DNA of 64,000 nucleotides from Azospirillum canadense (GCF_025961225.1 NZ_JAOQNG010000010.1:1044501-1108500); one strand, 5' to 3'; shown: positions 32,758-40,718, counted from the stretch's first letter. Numbers and translations: made by a program. The notes: a model not told the origin generated them from the letters alone.

Positions 32758-32782
32758 GCCGGCATGGGTGATCCCAGCCGGC
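32758..32782. other. Hairpin in the gap before the next early gene
   Basis: GCCGGC pairs with GCCGGC and TGGG with CCCA around a four-base loop, with one bulged base. No U run follows, so it is not a standard terminator. It could be an RNA processing or pausing site. The rest of 32,718-32,948 shows nothing else. Confidence 0.5.
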
Positions 32783-32948
32783 TTGAGGCATCAGAGAGAG
32801 CCGTGGCGCGTCAGCCCAGCCGCGAAAACTGCGCAGCGCGCAGGACCAATGGCGGGGCGTGTGGCCGGCATCGGCGCCTGAGATAGAAGGCCGGCTCTCT
32901 CGCCCCTCTTCGCCCGGCCGCCAGAGCCGATCACCCCCGGAAGACGCG

Positions 32949-33620
32949 ATGAACCTGATCGCCATGCCCACCCGCCCCGCCGCTCCGCCCATGACCGTCG
33001 AGGAACTGGAGCGGATGGACGACCACGCCCACACCAGCGGCCGGGTCCGCCAGTTGGAGTTGGCCAACCACACGCCCCTGCCCTCCGATCCACGGGGCAT
33101 GGTGAACCGCTGGCGCCGGCGCGCCGAGCAGCACCGCAACACCGCCCGCATGCTGGTCGGCATCCTGCGCTTCCTGAAGCTGCACCCCGAGGCGCACACG
33201 GTTCGCGACGGGGGCTGCGATTGGACGGAGCAATCCGCCCGCAAGGAACTCGCCTACCAGCGCGACCGCCACCGCCAGTGCTGCGGGCAGCTCGGCGGAT
33301 GGTTGCCCCAGTCGGTGGCCACGGCGCCTGGGCCCGGGCCCGTCGTCCAACCGGCACTCGGCTCTCATGTCCGTCAACTCGGCGCGCGGGAGCTGTCCCT
33401 CGTCATCGATGTCTGGGATCCCGAGCGGGACGTGTACATCGCCAGCGTCTACGACGAGACCCGCGTCATCGACACCGCCCTGATCGACCGGGCCCGCGCC
33501 GCCTTCCTGCTGAACGATGCCCGCCGCTGGCTGCTGGTCACGCCCGAGGTTGCCAAGACCTGGTTCACCGACGCGCTGAACCGCTCCCGGTGGCTGCGCC
33601 AGCTGGCGGCCGCGGAGTGA
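32949..33620 (+). CDS. Hypothetical early protein, 223 residues
   Basis: Starts MNLIAMPTRPAAPPMTVEEL at 32949; the frame extends upstream without support. The N-terminal half is helical with many Arg and His (RWRRRAEQHRNTARMLVGIL), including CDWTEQSARKELAYQRDRHR. The C-terminal half is a mixed fold (LSLVIDVWDPERDVYIASVY) ending in helices. No family is recognised. It sits in a tightly coupled run leading to the exonuclease, so a role in recombination or replication is possible. Confidence 0.65.
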   Translation: MNLIAMPTRPAAPPMTVEELERMDDHAHTSGRVRQLELANHTPLPSDPRGMVNRWRRRAEQHRNTARMLVGILRFLKLHPEAHTVRDGGCDWTEQSARKELAYQRDRHRQCCGQLGGWLPQSVATAPGPGPVVQPALGSHVRQLGARELSLVIDVWDPERDVYIASVYDETRVIDTALIDRARAAFLLNDARRWLLVTPEVAKTWFTDALNRSRWLRQLAAAE

Positions 33621-33865
33621 TGGGCATGGCCTCGCCCTACACCGTCACCGAATCGGACGAGACCGCCTACGGCAGCCTGATCCTGCTGCACGGCCGCGCG
33701 CTGCTGATCACCGGCATCAACGCCGACCACCACGCCCCGCACAACCGGCTCGCTCCCCTCATGGTCGGCGTGCTGGAGCGCCTCACCCCGGCCGAGCAGG
33801 CCGAACTCGACCAGATCGTCGGCGCCCACGAGGAGCGCTGGAGCCAGGAGCCCCACACGCGATGA
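33620..33865 (+). CDS. Small hypothetical early protein, 81 residues
   Basis: ATG at 33620 overlaps the previous stop, and the end overlaps the exonuclease start by four bases. The product begins MGMASPYTVTESDETAYGSL and has a hydrophobic LILLHGRALLITG strand pair followed by helices with LTPAEQAELDQIVGAHEERW. No family is recognised. Confidence 0.6.
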   Translation: MGMASPYTVTESDETAYGSLILLHGRALLITGINADHHAPHNRLAPLMVGVLERLTPAEQAELDQIVGAHEERWSQEPHTR

Positions 33866-34854
33866 ACGCCATCCTCCCCAAGTCCCATGACGACTGGCAC
33901 GAGCTGCGCGCCCAGCACATCGGCGGGTCGGAGATCGCCAGCCTCTTCTACCTGTGGCAGCTCGCTAACGGGCAGCTGGCCTACCTGCACATGTTCGAGA
34001 TGCCGCCCGCCGGCGCCACCATGCTGGGCTGCGTGTCCCGCCACACCACCGGCTTCCGGCTCTACCACCAGAAGGCTGAGATCCTGCCGCCGGAGGATCT
34101 GGACGGAAATGAGCGCATCCGGCTCGGCCGCTGCCTGGAGGCCGGCATCGCCGAGGCTGCCCGCGACAAGTGGGCACCCTGGCCGCTGCGCAAGGTGCAC
34201 CGCTACCTGCGCCACGCCACCGTGCCCGGCATGGGCGCCAGCCGGGACTTCGAGGTGCACGAGCCCGGCCTGCCACCGGTCGAGATCAAGAACGTCGACT
34301 ATCTCGTCTTCAGGGATCTCTGGCAGGCCAAGGGCGACGACATCGAGGCGCCGCCGATCGACATCACGCTGCAGCTCCAACACCAGATTGCCTGCGAGCG
34401 CATCCAGGCGCCCTATGGCTGGATCATCGCCTGCGTCGGGGGGAGCAGCCTGAAGCGCGGCCGGATCGAGCGGCACGAGCCGACCATCGCCAAGATCGAG
34501 CAGGCCGTCGCCGCCTTCTGGGCGGCCATCGCCGCCGGCACACCGCCGCTCGACGTCGCTGACTTCGACACGGTGGCCGACCTCTCGCTGCTGGGTGCCG
34601 GGGTGCGCTCGGCGCCGCTGGACCTGACCATGGACAACCGGCTGCCGACGCTGTGTGCCCGGCTTCTGAAGACGCAGTCCATCCGCAAGCGGGCCGAGAG
34701 CGCCGAGAGCCGCGTGAAAGCCGAGATCGCCACCAAGCTCGGCGCCGCGCCGGAGACGATTCGCGCCAAGGCCGCCGGATTCAACATCACCTGGGTCTAC
34801 GTGAACGGCAAGAACGGGCCGCATCGCGGGGCCATGACGATTCGCGAGGTTTGA
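33862..34854 (+). CDS. YqaJ-family (lambda exonuclease-like) recombination nuclease
   Basis: A 330-residue protein. GGSEIASLFYLWQLANGQLA at the start, ASRDFEVHEPGLPPVEIKNV in the middle (the Asp and the Glu-x-Lys motif of PD-(D/E)XK nucleases) and LQLQHQIACERIQAPYGWI are features of YqaJ viral recombinases. The enzyme degrades one strand of duplex ends to give single strands for annealing. It is followed after five bases by RecT, the matching annealase, so the pair forms a Red-like system. Confidence 0.92.
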   Translation: MNAILPKSHDDWHELRAQHIGGSEIASLFYLWQLANGQLAYLHMFEMPPAGATMLGCVSRHTTGFRLYHQKAEILPPEDLDGNERIRLGRCLEAGIAEAARDKWAPWPLRKVHRYLRHATVPGMGASRDFEVHEPGLPPVEIKNVDYLVFRDLWQAKGDDIEAPPIDITLQLQHQIACERIQAPYGWIIACVGGSSLKRGRIERHEPTIAKIEQAVAAFWAAIAAGTPPLDVADFDTVADLSLLGAGVRSAPLDLTMDNRLPTLCARLLKTQSIRKRAESAESRVKAEIATKLGAAPETIRAKAAGFNITWVYVNGKNGPHRGAMTIREV

Positions 34855-34859
34855 TCCCC

Positions 34860-36209
34860 ATGAGCACGAACACCGGAACCGCTGTCGCCCAGCGAGACCC
34901 CGTGAAGGAGCTGCAGGCCGACTTGTCCAAGGAGGCGGTGAAGGCGCAGTTTTCCGTCGCGCTGCCCAGCCACATCACGCCCGACAAGTTCGCCCGCGTG
35001 GTGATGACCGCCGCTGCGAAGAATCCCGACCTCGCCCAGGCCGATCGGCGGTCCCTCTTCAACTCCTGCCTGGAGGCAGCTGCCGATGGCCTGATGCCCA
35101 ATGGCAAGGAGGCCGCCTTGGTAATCTTCAATACCAAGGAGAAGCAGGGCGGCAGGGAGGTCTGGATCAAGAAGGTCCAGTACATGCCGATGGTGCGCGG
35201 GCTGCGGAAGCTCGCAATGAACAGCGGCCAGATCAAGCGGCTCGACGCCTACGTCGTCCACAAGAACGACGAGTTCGACTACCAGCTTGGGTTCGAGGCC
35301 AACATCCATCACAAGCCGCCCACCCTCGATATGGACCGCGGGCCGGCCATCGGCGCCTATTCTATCGCCATCACGGACGACGACGAGAAGCACGTCGAGG
35401 TGATGAGCTTCAAGGAGATCGAGAAGGTCAGGTCTGTCAGCCGGTCGAAGGATTCCGGTCCGTGGAAGGATTGGTGGGGCGAGATGGCCCGCAAGACTGT
35501 CCTGCGCCGGCTGATGAAGTCCCTCCCGCTGTCCGAGGAGCTGGAGCGCGTCATCGAGCGGGACGACGCGATGCACGCCGCGGACGAACGCCGTCAGGCC
35601 GGTCCTTCCATCTCCGCCGTCAACTCCGCCCAGCAGCTCGCCAGCTTCAGCATCGCCCCGGCGCTGGAGCACGAGGTATCCGACGCGGGCGGCACCTGGG
35701 AACCGCCCCAGCAGACCTACGCCCTGGTGACGCTCGATGGCGAGGTGAAGGAGTTCACCAGCAGCGCCGAATGGCTCGCCCGCTTCGAGGCCGCGCTGCA
35801 GGGCGCCGCTGACCCGGCCAAGCTGTGGGAGCTGAACAGCGACGCCGCCGAGTGGGCCGCCGACATGACCGAAGGTGGGGACGACACGCTGGCCCGCCTG
35901 CGCCAAGCTTACCTGCCCAAGCCGGAGGTCGAGCAGGGCAAGCCGGAGCAGGCCGGACAGCCGGATGCCACCTCCGCGGCCCAGGGTGACACCGCCGCGC
36001 CGGCCGGCGACGAGTGGGCAGATGAGGCTGCGGAGCTTCAGCGCATCGGCAGCACCTGCCAGACCTTCGGCCAGTGGACTGCCTTCCTCGACGACCACGC
36101 CGACCGGATCACCGCGGTGATCGCCGCGAACGGTGGGACGCACGCTGCCGCCTGGCGCGAATTCGCCCAGGGCCGGACGGCCAGCTTCCAGGCCAAGGGG
36201 AAGAAGTGA
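34860..36209 (+). CDS. recT: RecT-family single-strand annealing protein
   Basis: A 449-residue protein starting MSTNTGTAVAQRDPVKELQA at 34860. The RecT core (residues 1 to about 250) shows NSCLEAAADGLMPNGKEAAL, WIKKVQYMPMVRGLRKLAMN and PWKDWWGEMARKTVLRRLMK. A C-terminal extension of about 200 residues is unusual for RecT. It is partly acidic and low complexity, ending in helices (QTFGQWTAFLDDHADRITAV), and may bind a partner such as single-strand binding protein. It works with the YqaJ nuclease upstream. Confidence 0.95.
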   Translation: MSTNTGTAVAQRDPVKELQADLSKEAVKAQFSVALPSHITPDKFARVVMTAAAKNPDLAQADRRSLFNSCLEAAADGLMPNGKEAALVIFNTKEKQGGREVWIKKVQYMPMVRGLRKLAMNSGQIKRLDAYVVHKNDEFDYQLGFEANIHHKPPTLDMDRGPAIGAYSIAITDDDEKHVEVMSFKEIEKVRSVSRSKDSGPWKDWWGEMARKTVLRRLMKSLPLSEELERVIERDDAMHAADERRQAGPSISAVNSAQQLASFSIAPALEHEVSDAGGTWEPPQQTYALVTLDGEVKEFTSSAEWLARFEAALQGAADPAKLWELNSDAAEWAADMTEGGDDTLARLRQAYLPKPEVEQGKPEQAGQPDATSAAQGDTAAPAGDEWADEAAELQRIGSTCQTFGQWTAFLDDHADRITAVIAANGGTHAAAWREFAQGRTASFQAKGKK

Positions 36210-36418
36210 TGGCCGGCCGCAATACTCGTTCCCGCGGCATGGTTCGGGCGCTCAAGGCGCCCGACCTCTACCCGTTGCGTCGACAGACGGAGGATTTGCG
36301 TCGTGCCGTGAAGGACGTCGAGGCGTTCGGTCGCAACCCGGAAGCGTTCGACCCAGCGTCCTATCTGGCGCGGCTAGACGCGCAAGAGCACCCAGGGGGA
36401 GTGTATGATGGAATGTAA
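36209..36418 (+). CDS. Small basic hypothetical protein after recT
   Basis: A 69-residue protein starting MAGRNTRSRGMVRALKAPDL, coupled to recT by TGATG. The first half is basic and the rest helical (RRQTEDLRRAVKDVEAFGRN). No family is recognised. A following ATG at 36408 opens MECNCAFVTHQNPLGESRAC, but that frame runs into an opposite-strand gene. Confidence 0.6.
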   Translation: MAGRNTRSRGMVRALKAPDLYPLRRQTEDLRRAVKDVEAFGRNPEAFDPASYLARLDAQEHPGGVYDGM

Positions 36419-36476
36419 TTGTGCCTTCGTCACACACCAGAATCCACTGGGAGAAAGTCGGGCATGCGGCCTGCCC

Positions 36477-36674
36477 TTATTCCCCTCTCTGCGCCTGCCG
36501 TTTGTCGACACCGTTCAGCAGTTCAGCCCAATGACCGGCCTGCTCTTCGTCAGCAAGGGTGAGAAATCCGCCTTTAACGGGGACATACCCGCCTGTGCTG
36601 TGATCGATCACAGTCCAAGAGAGTCCGTCCTCACTCAAGCCGACAGCATAGCGGGGTATGTCGTGTTGCGTCAT
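36477..36674 (-). CDS. Small W-x-V core protein, member 1 of 6
   Basis: A 65-residue protein from the ATG at 36674 (MTQHDIPRYAVGLSEDGLSW). The core is RYAV, a Gly-containing turn, then SWTVIDHSTGGYVPV and a helix ending AELLNGV. It aligns best with the member at 37729. The longer open frame upstream is not supported. It reads against the early operon. Family unknown. Confidence 0.6.
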   Translation of the reverse strand: MTQHDIPRYAVGLSEDGLSWTVIDHSTGGYVPVKGGFLTLADEEQAGHWAELLNGVDKRQAQRGE

Positions 36675-36795
36675 GGGCGTACTAATGCCGAAAATGCTGC
36701 GCTGCAGCAAGATGAACAGAAGGTTAGTGGCATGACCGCATGCGCCGCCAAGGAAGGTGCCGCCCACTCCACATTCTCCGCCAACGAGCCCAGTC

Positions 36796-36876
36796 ATGGC
36801 GCGTGACATCCCTATCACCTGCAGCGTGTCGATGGTTCGCGCGCTCCTCGACGGACCGAAAACGCAGACGCGCCGA
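36796..36876 (+). pseudogene. N-terminal remnant of a phage protein (MARDIP-type)
   Basis: MARDIPITCSVSMVRALLDG followed by PKTQTRR is the well-conserved start of a phage protein family that usually goes on for well over 100 residues. Here the similarity ends after the RR, and the following bases are the end of the opposite-strand small gene at 36886. The start overlaps the stop of the preceding short frame. Recognition is by eye. Confidence 0.6.
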
Positions 36877-36885
36877 TCCACTCTT

Positions 36886-37077
36886 TCAATTCACGTTGGC
36901 AACCGGGCCAATGCCGACCTGTGCAAGGAAGCGAACCAGGTCAACCGCCACAGCATGGTCGATCCCGCGAGCCATTACGCGCCGAAAATGAGGCTCAGCG
37001 TTCACACAGCTGTCGTCGGCTCGTTGAAACACAGCCCACGCATCACCGAAACGCGCGATTTCGTATCGTACGGACAT
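36886..37077 (-). CDS. Small W-x-V core protein, member 2 of 6 (63-residue type)
   Basis: Exactly 63 residues, like the members at 38369 and 39007. Shared positions are RYE-I at the start, GDAWAVFQ, an arginine pair before the helix, and the end GIGPVAN. The likely fold is two strands, a loop and a helix. No known family is recognised. It runs on the minus strand inside a mosaic of plus-strand gene fragments. Confidence 0.7.
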   Translation of the reverse strand: MSVRYEIARFGDAWAVFQRADDSCVNAEPHFRRVMARGIDHAVAVDLVRFLAQVGIGPVANVN

Positions 37078-37086
37078 ACCAGGGGT

Positions 37087-37323
37087 TCAGCCTCTTGGAA
37101 TACAACTGTAATATTTTCTCGGCGCATCCCAGAAGAAAACCAACACATGGCGTTTTTTGATACGGCAGTTGTTGGAACAGACTTCCGATGTGTCTTCCGC
37201 TTCACGGGCAAGCAAACCGCCTTGTGGTGTTCCCTCAAAAATATCTGGTATTTTATTAGAGATGTTGATCACCGTCCATCCGTTACCCCGTTTGTCAGCC
37301 TTTATCTCGTGGCAGCTCCTCAT
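37087..37323 (-). CDS. Small W-x-V core protein, member 3 of 6 (divergent)
   Basis: About 78 residues from the ATG at 37323 (MRSCHEIKADKRGNGWTVIN). The I-x-A-D, Gly and W-x-V pattern matches the other members, but the C-terminal half is different and A/T-rich in base composition (RKYYSCIPRG end). The frame may have been damaged after the core. It lies nine bases upstream of member 2. Confidence 0.5.
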   Translation of the reverse strand: MRSCHEIKADKRGNGWTVINISNKIPDIFEGTPQGGLLAREAEDTSEVCSNNCRIKKRHVLVFFWDAPRKYYSCIPRG

Positions 37324-37455
37324 GGGATCAGAATGGCCTTTTGCGGCAGCGCAGAACACAGCGAAGACGAAGCATGCGCCGACCCGGAAGGACAAGCTTA
37401 TGTACCTAAGGTTGAAGGAGGAAAGAGGGCCCGCATAAACACATGCGGCTATCCC

Positions 37456-37695
37456 GTGAGTAACTCCCATCGCCGCTTAGGGCTCGGCCGAGCGCTGGAG
37501 ACCCAAGTCACGTTCGGAGCGGTGACGAAGACTGGGCCGCAGGGTTGGGGCGGCAACGAAGCGACCGGGGCCGAGCCGCTGGACACAATCTATCGCGACG
37601 GGTTGATGCAGCCGTTGCTGGAGAGGTGCGCCAAGCATGACGCCAGCAGCGTCTTCAGTGCAGACAGCGGAGGGTCTGCACTGACAGGTGAATTC
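37456..37695 (+). pseudogene. Plus-strand phage gene, probably cut at its 3' end
   Basis: From a GTG at 37456 the frame reads SNSHRRLGLGRALETQVTFG and PLDTIYRDGLMQPLLERCAK, a coherent helical protein of about 80 residues up to ALTGEF. After that the frame stays open but turns into the antisense of member 4. The end given is where protein-like sequence stops. No family is recognised. Confidence 0.4.
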
Positions 37696-37728
37696 ATGAG
37701 CTTCAGTGCCGTTTCACCATTCAGTCAT

Positions 37729-37923
37729 TCAATGAACCTTGCCCTGCCCAACCAAAACTTCGTTGAGCATTTCAGCGGCAGCAGCAGCATAGTCCCTGTC
37801 CAAACCAATCAACGGCCAGGATCGGTATTGAACATACATGCGCTCTTTCCGATCAAAAACGCTCCAGGTATTTCCATCATCATCAGCTCGTATGATGAAA
37901 CGAAGCCTCCTACGTGCAGACAT
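37729..37923 (-). CDS. Small W-x-V core protein, member 4 of 6
   Basis: A 64-residue protein (MSARRRLRFIIRADDDGNTW). After a basic start it has RFII, an acidic Gly turn, TWSVFD, a YVQYRSWPL strand and a helix (AAAAAEMLNEVL). It aligns with the member at 36477, including the spacing from W-x-V to the Leu-Asn end. Confidence 0.65.
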   Translation of the reverse strand: MSARRRLRFIIRADDDGNTWSVFDRKERMYVQYRSWPLIGLDRDYAAAAAEMLNEVLVGQGKVH

Positions 37924-38032
37924 GCTTGCACCTCTCAGCGCTCGACGGCGTCGAAGCCTAATCTAACGCCGAAAGCCACTCTAGAGTGTGATTTGGCTCT
38001 CATCATCGTCAATTCGGCGGAGGTAGGCTCGA

Positions 38033-38350
38033 ATGCCCATCCGACCTGAGCAGCGCGCTCTCTATCCGAAGGACTGGCGGGCGATCAGTCTGCGTATCCG
38101 GACCGAGCGGGCCGGCGGACGTTGCGAGTTCTGCAAGGAGGCCATCAACGGACAGCTGCACCCCGTGACCGGCTCCAAGGTCGTGCTGACGGTTGCCCAT
38201 CTGAACCACGATCCGACTGACTGCCGAGACGAGAACTTGGCCGCCATGTGCCAGAAATGCCATCTCACCTACGATGCGGCCTTGCACCGGGAGAACGCCG
38301 CCCGAACCCGTTGCGGGCGGCTCGCCCAGCTTAACTTGCTCGGCATGTTG
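38033..38350 (+). CDS. HNH-type zinc protein, C terminus altered
   Basis: From the ATG at 38033 (MPIRPEQRALYPKDWRAISL) the protein matches a phage family with two Cys pairs: CEFC near residue 34 and CQKC near residue 76, with VAHLNHDP and NLAAMC between, an HNH-like zinc site. It normally ends soon after AARTR; here the frame goes on as AQLNLLG and then as antisense of member 5 to 38686. The end given is approximate. The protein may be slightly truncated or extended but the metal site is complete. Confidence 0.7.
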
Positions 38351-38368
38351 AGCGTCGGCCTGGTGTGC

Positions 38369-38560
38369 TCAGGGCAGATTGGCAATAGGCCCGATACCCA
38401 TTCGCTTAAGAAAATCGGCGAGTTTGATAGCCTCGTGCAATTCCATGCCGTAGGCCACCAGTCGCCCACAATAGGGCTGGCACCGAGGAGCATTTCCGTC
38501 TCCAAACTGGATGACTGCCCAAGCCTCACCAATGTGAACGACTTCAAACCGCACCGTCAT
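38369..38560 (-). CDS. Small W-x-V core protein, member 5 of 6 (63-residue type)
   Basis: Exactly 63 residues: MTVRFEVVHIGEAWAVIQFG at the start and GIGPIANLP at the end. It is clearly a paralog of the members at 36886 and 39007, with the same length, the same R-F/Y-E start, AWAV core and GIGP-AN end, but the sequences have diverged, so the copies are not recent. Confidence 0.7.
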   Translation of the reverse strand: MTVRFEVVHIGEAWAVIQFGDGNAPRCQPYCGRLVAYGMELHEAIKLADFLKRMGIGPIANLP

Positions 38561-38689
38561 GGCGCGGTCAGCCTAGGCCCCCTCAGCGCTCCCAACCAAC
38601 CTCTCAGAGGGCAAGCAAGACGTTCGCGTGGCAGCATAGGCAAGGTGGCAGCGAAAACGGTCAAAAAGCCGGAGGAGCAGCTGTGAACG

Positions 38690-38890
38690 TACCCTGCTGC
38701 ACCTTCCGGCTGTCCGTCCTTTGTCTGACGCTACACCCGGCGACGTCCTCCACCGATCCTGTCGACTCGCGGCGGATGTCGGCGCTTGTACCAACTCGTG
38801 TGCGGGCAGTACCGGCCGGAAACGTCCAGATCGAAGTCGAGCTGCACCGTCGGGGCATTTTCCTGGTCGGCATGCTTAGAGAGGTTCACC
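38690..38890. other. Part of the mosaic without an assignable gene
   Basis: Both strands have open, coding-like frames. The minus strand from a GTG reads NLSKHADQENAPTVQLDFDL and then DVSGRYCPHTSWYK; the plus strand reads VQIEVELHRRGIFLVGM. Neither has a convincing start or known similarity, so I leave the region unassigned. Confidence 0.35.
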
Positions 38891-39091
38891 TTGGGCAAGG
38901 ACCCGTTCCATCGCACTCTGGTGCTGGCCGTGTGCGCCCTTCTCGGCGCGATCTTCCTCGTGGCCATCGCGAGTGCGCCACCAACCGGACCAGTAGCAGC
39001 GCAGCGTCAGGGGTGGTTTGCCACGAACCCAACGCCAGTGCGTTCAAGGAATTGGATCAGGGTGATCGCCTTGACCAGGTTGATGTCGTAG
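38891..39091 (+). CDS. Possible small membrane protein, 3' end probably replaced
   Basis: A TTG at 38891 after GAGAGG opens GKDPFHRTLVLAVCALLGAI and FLVAIASAPPTGPVAAQRQG, a single-helix membrane protein start. After about residue 43 the frame runs as antisense of member 6 to its stop at 39091. It looks like another plus-strand gene cut by an opposite-strand small gene. Confidence 0.4.
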   Translation: MGKDPFHRTLVLAVCALLGAIFLVAIASAPPTGPVAAQRQGWFATNPTPVRSRNWIRVIALTRLMS

Positions 39092-39198
39092 GCGAGCAAT
39101 CGCCTCAGATGCGGGCGGACAATACCCCGATCGTCCACCGCCTCTTGAACCACCGCCCAGGTGGCGCCCAGCCGAACAATTTCGTACCGGAACCTCAT
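39007..39198 (-). CDS. Small W-x-V core protein, member 6 of 6 (63-residue type)
   Basis: Exactly 63 residues: MRFRYEIVRLGATWAVVQEA, then RPHLRRLLAYDINLVKAITL, ending GVGFVANHP. The PH-RR pair before the helix is shared with member 2, and the LLAY stretch with member 5. It is the last of the array before the excisionase gene. Confidence 0.7.
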   Translation of the reverse strand: MRFRYEIVRLGATWAVVQEAVDDRGIVRPHLRRLLAYDINLVKAITLIQFLERTGVGFVANHP

Positions 39199-39216
39199 AG
39201 CGGGTTCCCATCGAAA

Positions 39217-39438
39217 TCACATGGCGGCACCAGCGTAGAACCGCGCAACACGCAATGCCAATTGCCCAGCGGAGGAGGCCTCTCGCTCCTGGGCATCATA
39301 GGCGTTTCGTCCGCCAAGGATGGTCGCTGCGCCGGCCCACCGCCCCTGCCCCACTTGGTGGGCGGCGGTCACGGCGGATACCGCTGCTCCCGGTGTAGCC
39401 GGCCACCGGCGCAGATTCGGGAGAATGAAGGCACCCAC
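39217..39438 (-). CDS. Possible small minus-strand protein
   Basis: From a GTG at 39438 a 73-residue frame reads AAVSAVTAAHQVGQGRWAGA, then RNAYDAQEREASSAGQLALR, which is helix-forming and uses codons like the neighbours. There is no clear ribosome site and no family match, and the frame is open further upstream into the excisionase region. Confidence 0.35.
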   Translation of the reverse strand: MGAFILPNLRRWPATPGAAVSAVTAAHQVGQGRWAGAATILGGRNAYDAQEREASSAGQLALRVARFYAGAAM

Positions 39439-39462
39439 CGAACCGAACAGGAGGCAACGTAG

Positions 39463-39816
39463 ATGAGCCAGCCCCAGGCCGAACGCATCGGTGCGCCGGA
39501 GGCTGCCCGCATCTCGGGCCTTTCCCTCCGCACCATTCAACACCGCGCCGCCGACATTCCCGGCGCTGCTAAGCTCTTCGGGCGCTGGACCTTCGACATC
39601 GAACGGCTTCGGCGCTGGATCAACGATCAAGAGGCACAAACGAAATGCCATCCAACCTTTACAAGCGCGGCGCCGTCTGGTGGGCCCGCATACAGGCCGG
39701 CGGGTCCGAGCACCGACGATCTCTACGCACGTCTGATCGGAAGGAAGCCCAGAAACGACTCGACCAGCTCAAGAAGGAGATCACCGCCGCCGTCCACTTC
39801 GGCGAATCACGGCTAA
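39463..39816 (+). CDS. Excisionase-like helix-turn-helix protein
   Basis: A 117-residue protein. Residues 1-60 form a MerR/Xis-type winged helix-turn-helix: RIGAPEAARISGLSLRTIQH, then KLFGRWTFDIERLRRWINDQ. Residues 62-117 are low complexity (Ser, Pro, Arg) and are encoded by bases that also encode the start of the integrase in another frame, an overlap of 172 bases. Such proteins bend att DNA and direct excision. An AGGAGG site precedes the ATG. Confidence 0.8.
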   Translation: MSQPQAERIGAPEAARISGLSLRTIQHRAADIPGAAKLFGRWTFDIERLRRWINDQEAQTKCHPTFTSAAPSGGPAYRPAGPSTDDLYARLIGRKPRNDSTSSRRRSPPPSTSANHG

Positions 39817-40718
39817 GCTGGAAGGCCGCCGTGGTCCGCTACCTCACCGAGGTCGGCCCGAACGCGGTCAAGCCCGCGACCTTGAAGCGCTATACCGTCA
39901 GCCTGGGTCAGGTGGGGCCGTATCTCGAATCGCTTTACGTCGACCAGATCGGCCGGAAGACAATTTCCGGTCTGGTGTCGGCCCGCAGCAAGGCCGGCAC
40001 CAGCAACGCCACCATCAATCGGGACCTGACCGCGGTGTCCGCCGTTCTCGGTGCCGCGGTCGAATGGGGAGTGTGCGAATCGAATCCCGCGCGCGACTAC
40101 AATCGACGGCTGACCCGTGAACGCCGCGAATCGATCCACCCGCCGGCGAGCGCCGACGTCGAGGCCGTCGTCACACGTTGCCCCGGCATGTTCGCCAGCA
40201 TGGTTCGATTCCTCGCCCACTCCGGTTGCCGCCAGGAGGAGGCCGCTGGGCTCACTTGGGGGCAGGTCAACCTCAAGGCCGGCACGGTCACGTTCCTGAA
40301 GACGAAGACCAGCCGGCCGCGGACGATCCGCCTGGAACCGGAGACCGTGGCGATGTTGACCGCGCTGCCCCGCTTCCTCGGCTCTGACGCGGTGTTCTGG
40401 CACGGCGAGGGAAGCCGCTACCTGAACGTGGCGTCCCGCTTCAGGGAGATGGTGCGGTCGGCACAGAAGTCGGCACAGCAGGCCGGCACATTGTTCCGCC
40501 CCTTCCGCTGCCACGATCTGCGGCACGGCTTCGCGATTCGGGCGCTTCAGAACGGTTGGGACATCTACACGCTGTCCAAGCACCTGGGGCACAGCAGCGT
40601 GAAGACCACAGAGATTTATCTGGGGTACGTCCCGAACGGGGTCGGCACAAAAACCGGCACACCTATAACGGTTCCGTCTGGGTTGCAGCCCCAGGAAACC
40701 GCCAATTCAGCCAGCTAA
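39645..40718 (+). CDS. Tyrosine integrase
   Basis: A 357-residue phage integrase. It has an N-terminal arm-binding part (MPSNLYKRGAVWWARIQAGG), a core-binding SAM-like domain (residues about 55-150) and the catalytic domain with Arg196 (GCRQEEAAGLTW), His290 and Arg293 (CHDLRHG), His316 (KHLGHSS) and the nucleophile Tyr325 (TTEIYLGY). It ends 20 bases from the 3' end of the tRNA-Ser gene, the common layout when the integrase uses that tRNA as attachment site. Confidence 0.97.
   Translation: MPSNLYKRGAVWWARIQAGGSEHRRSLRTSDRKEAQKRLDQLKKEITAAVHFGESRLSWKAAVVRYLTEVGPNAVKPATLKRYTVSLGQVGPYLESLYVDQIGRKTISGLVSARSKAGTSNATINRDLTAVSAVLGAAVEWGVCESNPARDYNRRLTRERRESIHPPASADVEAVVTRCPGMFASMVRFLAHSGCRQEEAAGLTWGQVNLKAGTVTFLKTKTSRPRTIRLEPETVAMLTALPRFLGSDAVFWHGEGSRYLNVASRFREMVRSAQKSAQQAGTLFRPFRCHDLRHGFAIRALQNGWDIYTLSKHLGHSSVKTTEIYLGYVPNGVGTKTGTPITVPSGLQPQETANSAS

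Noticed and set aside
36757..38049. 430-codon plus-strand open frame across the mosaic
   Set aside because: It crosses unrelated pieces: a real start (MARDIP), antisense of small genes, and part of another gene. It is chance continuity, not one protein.
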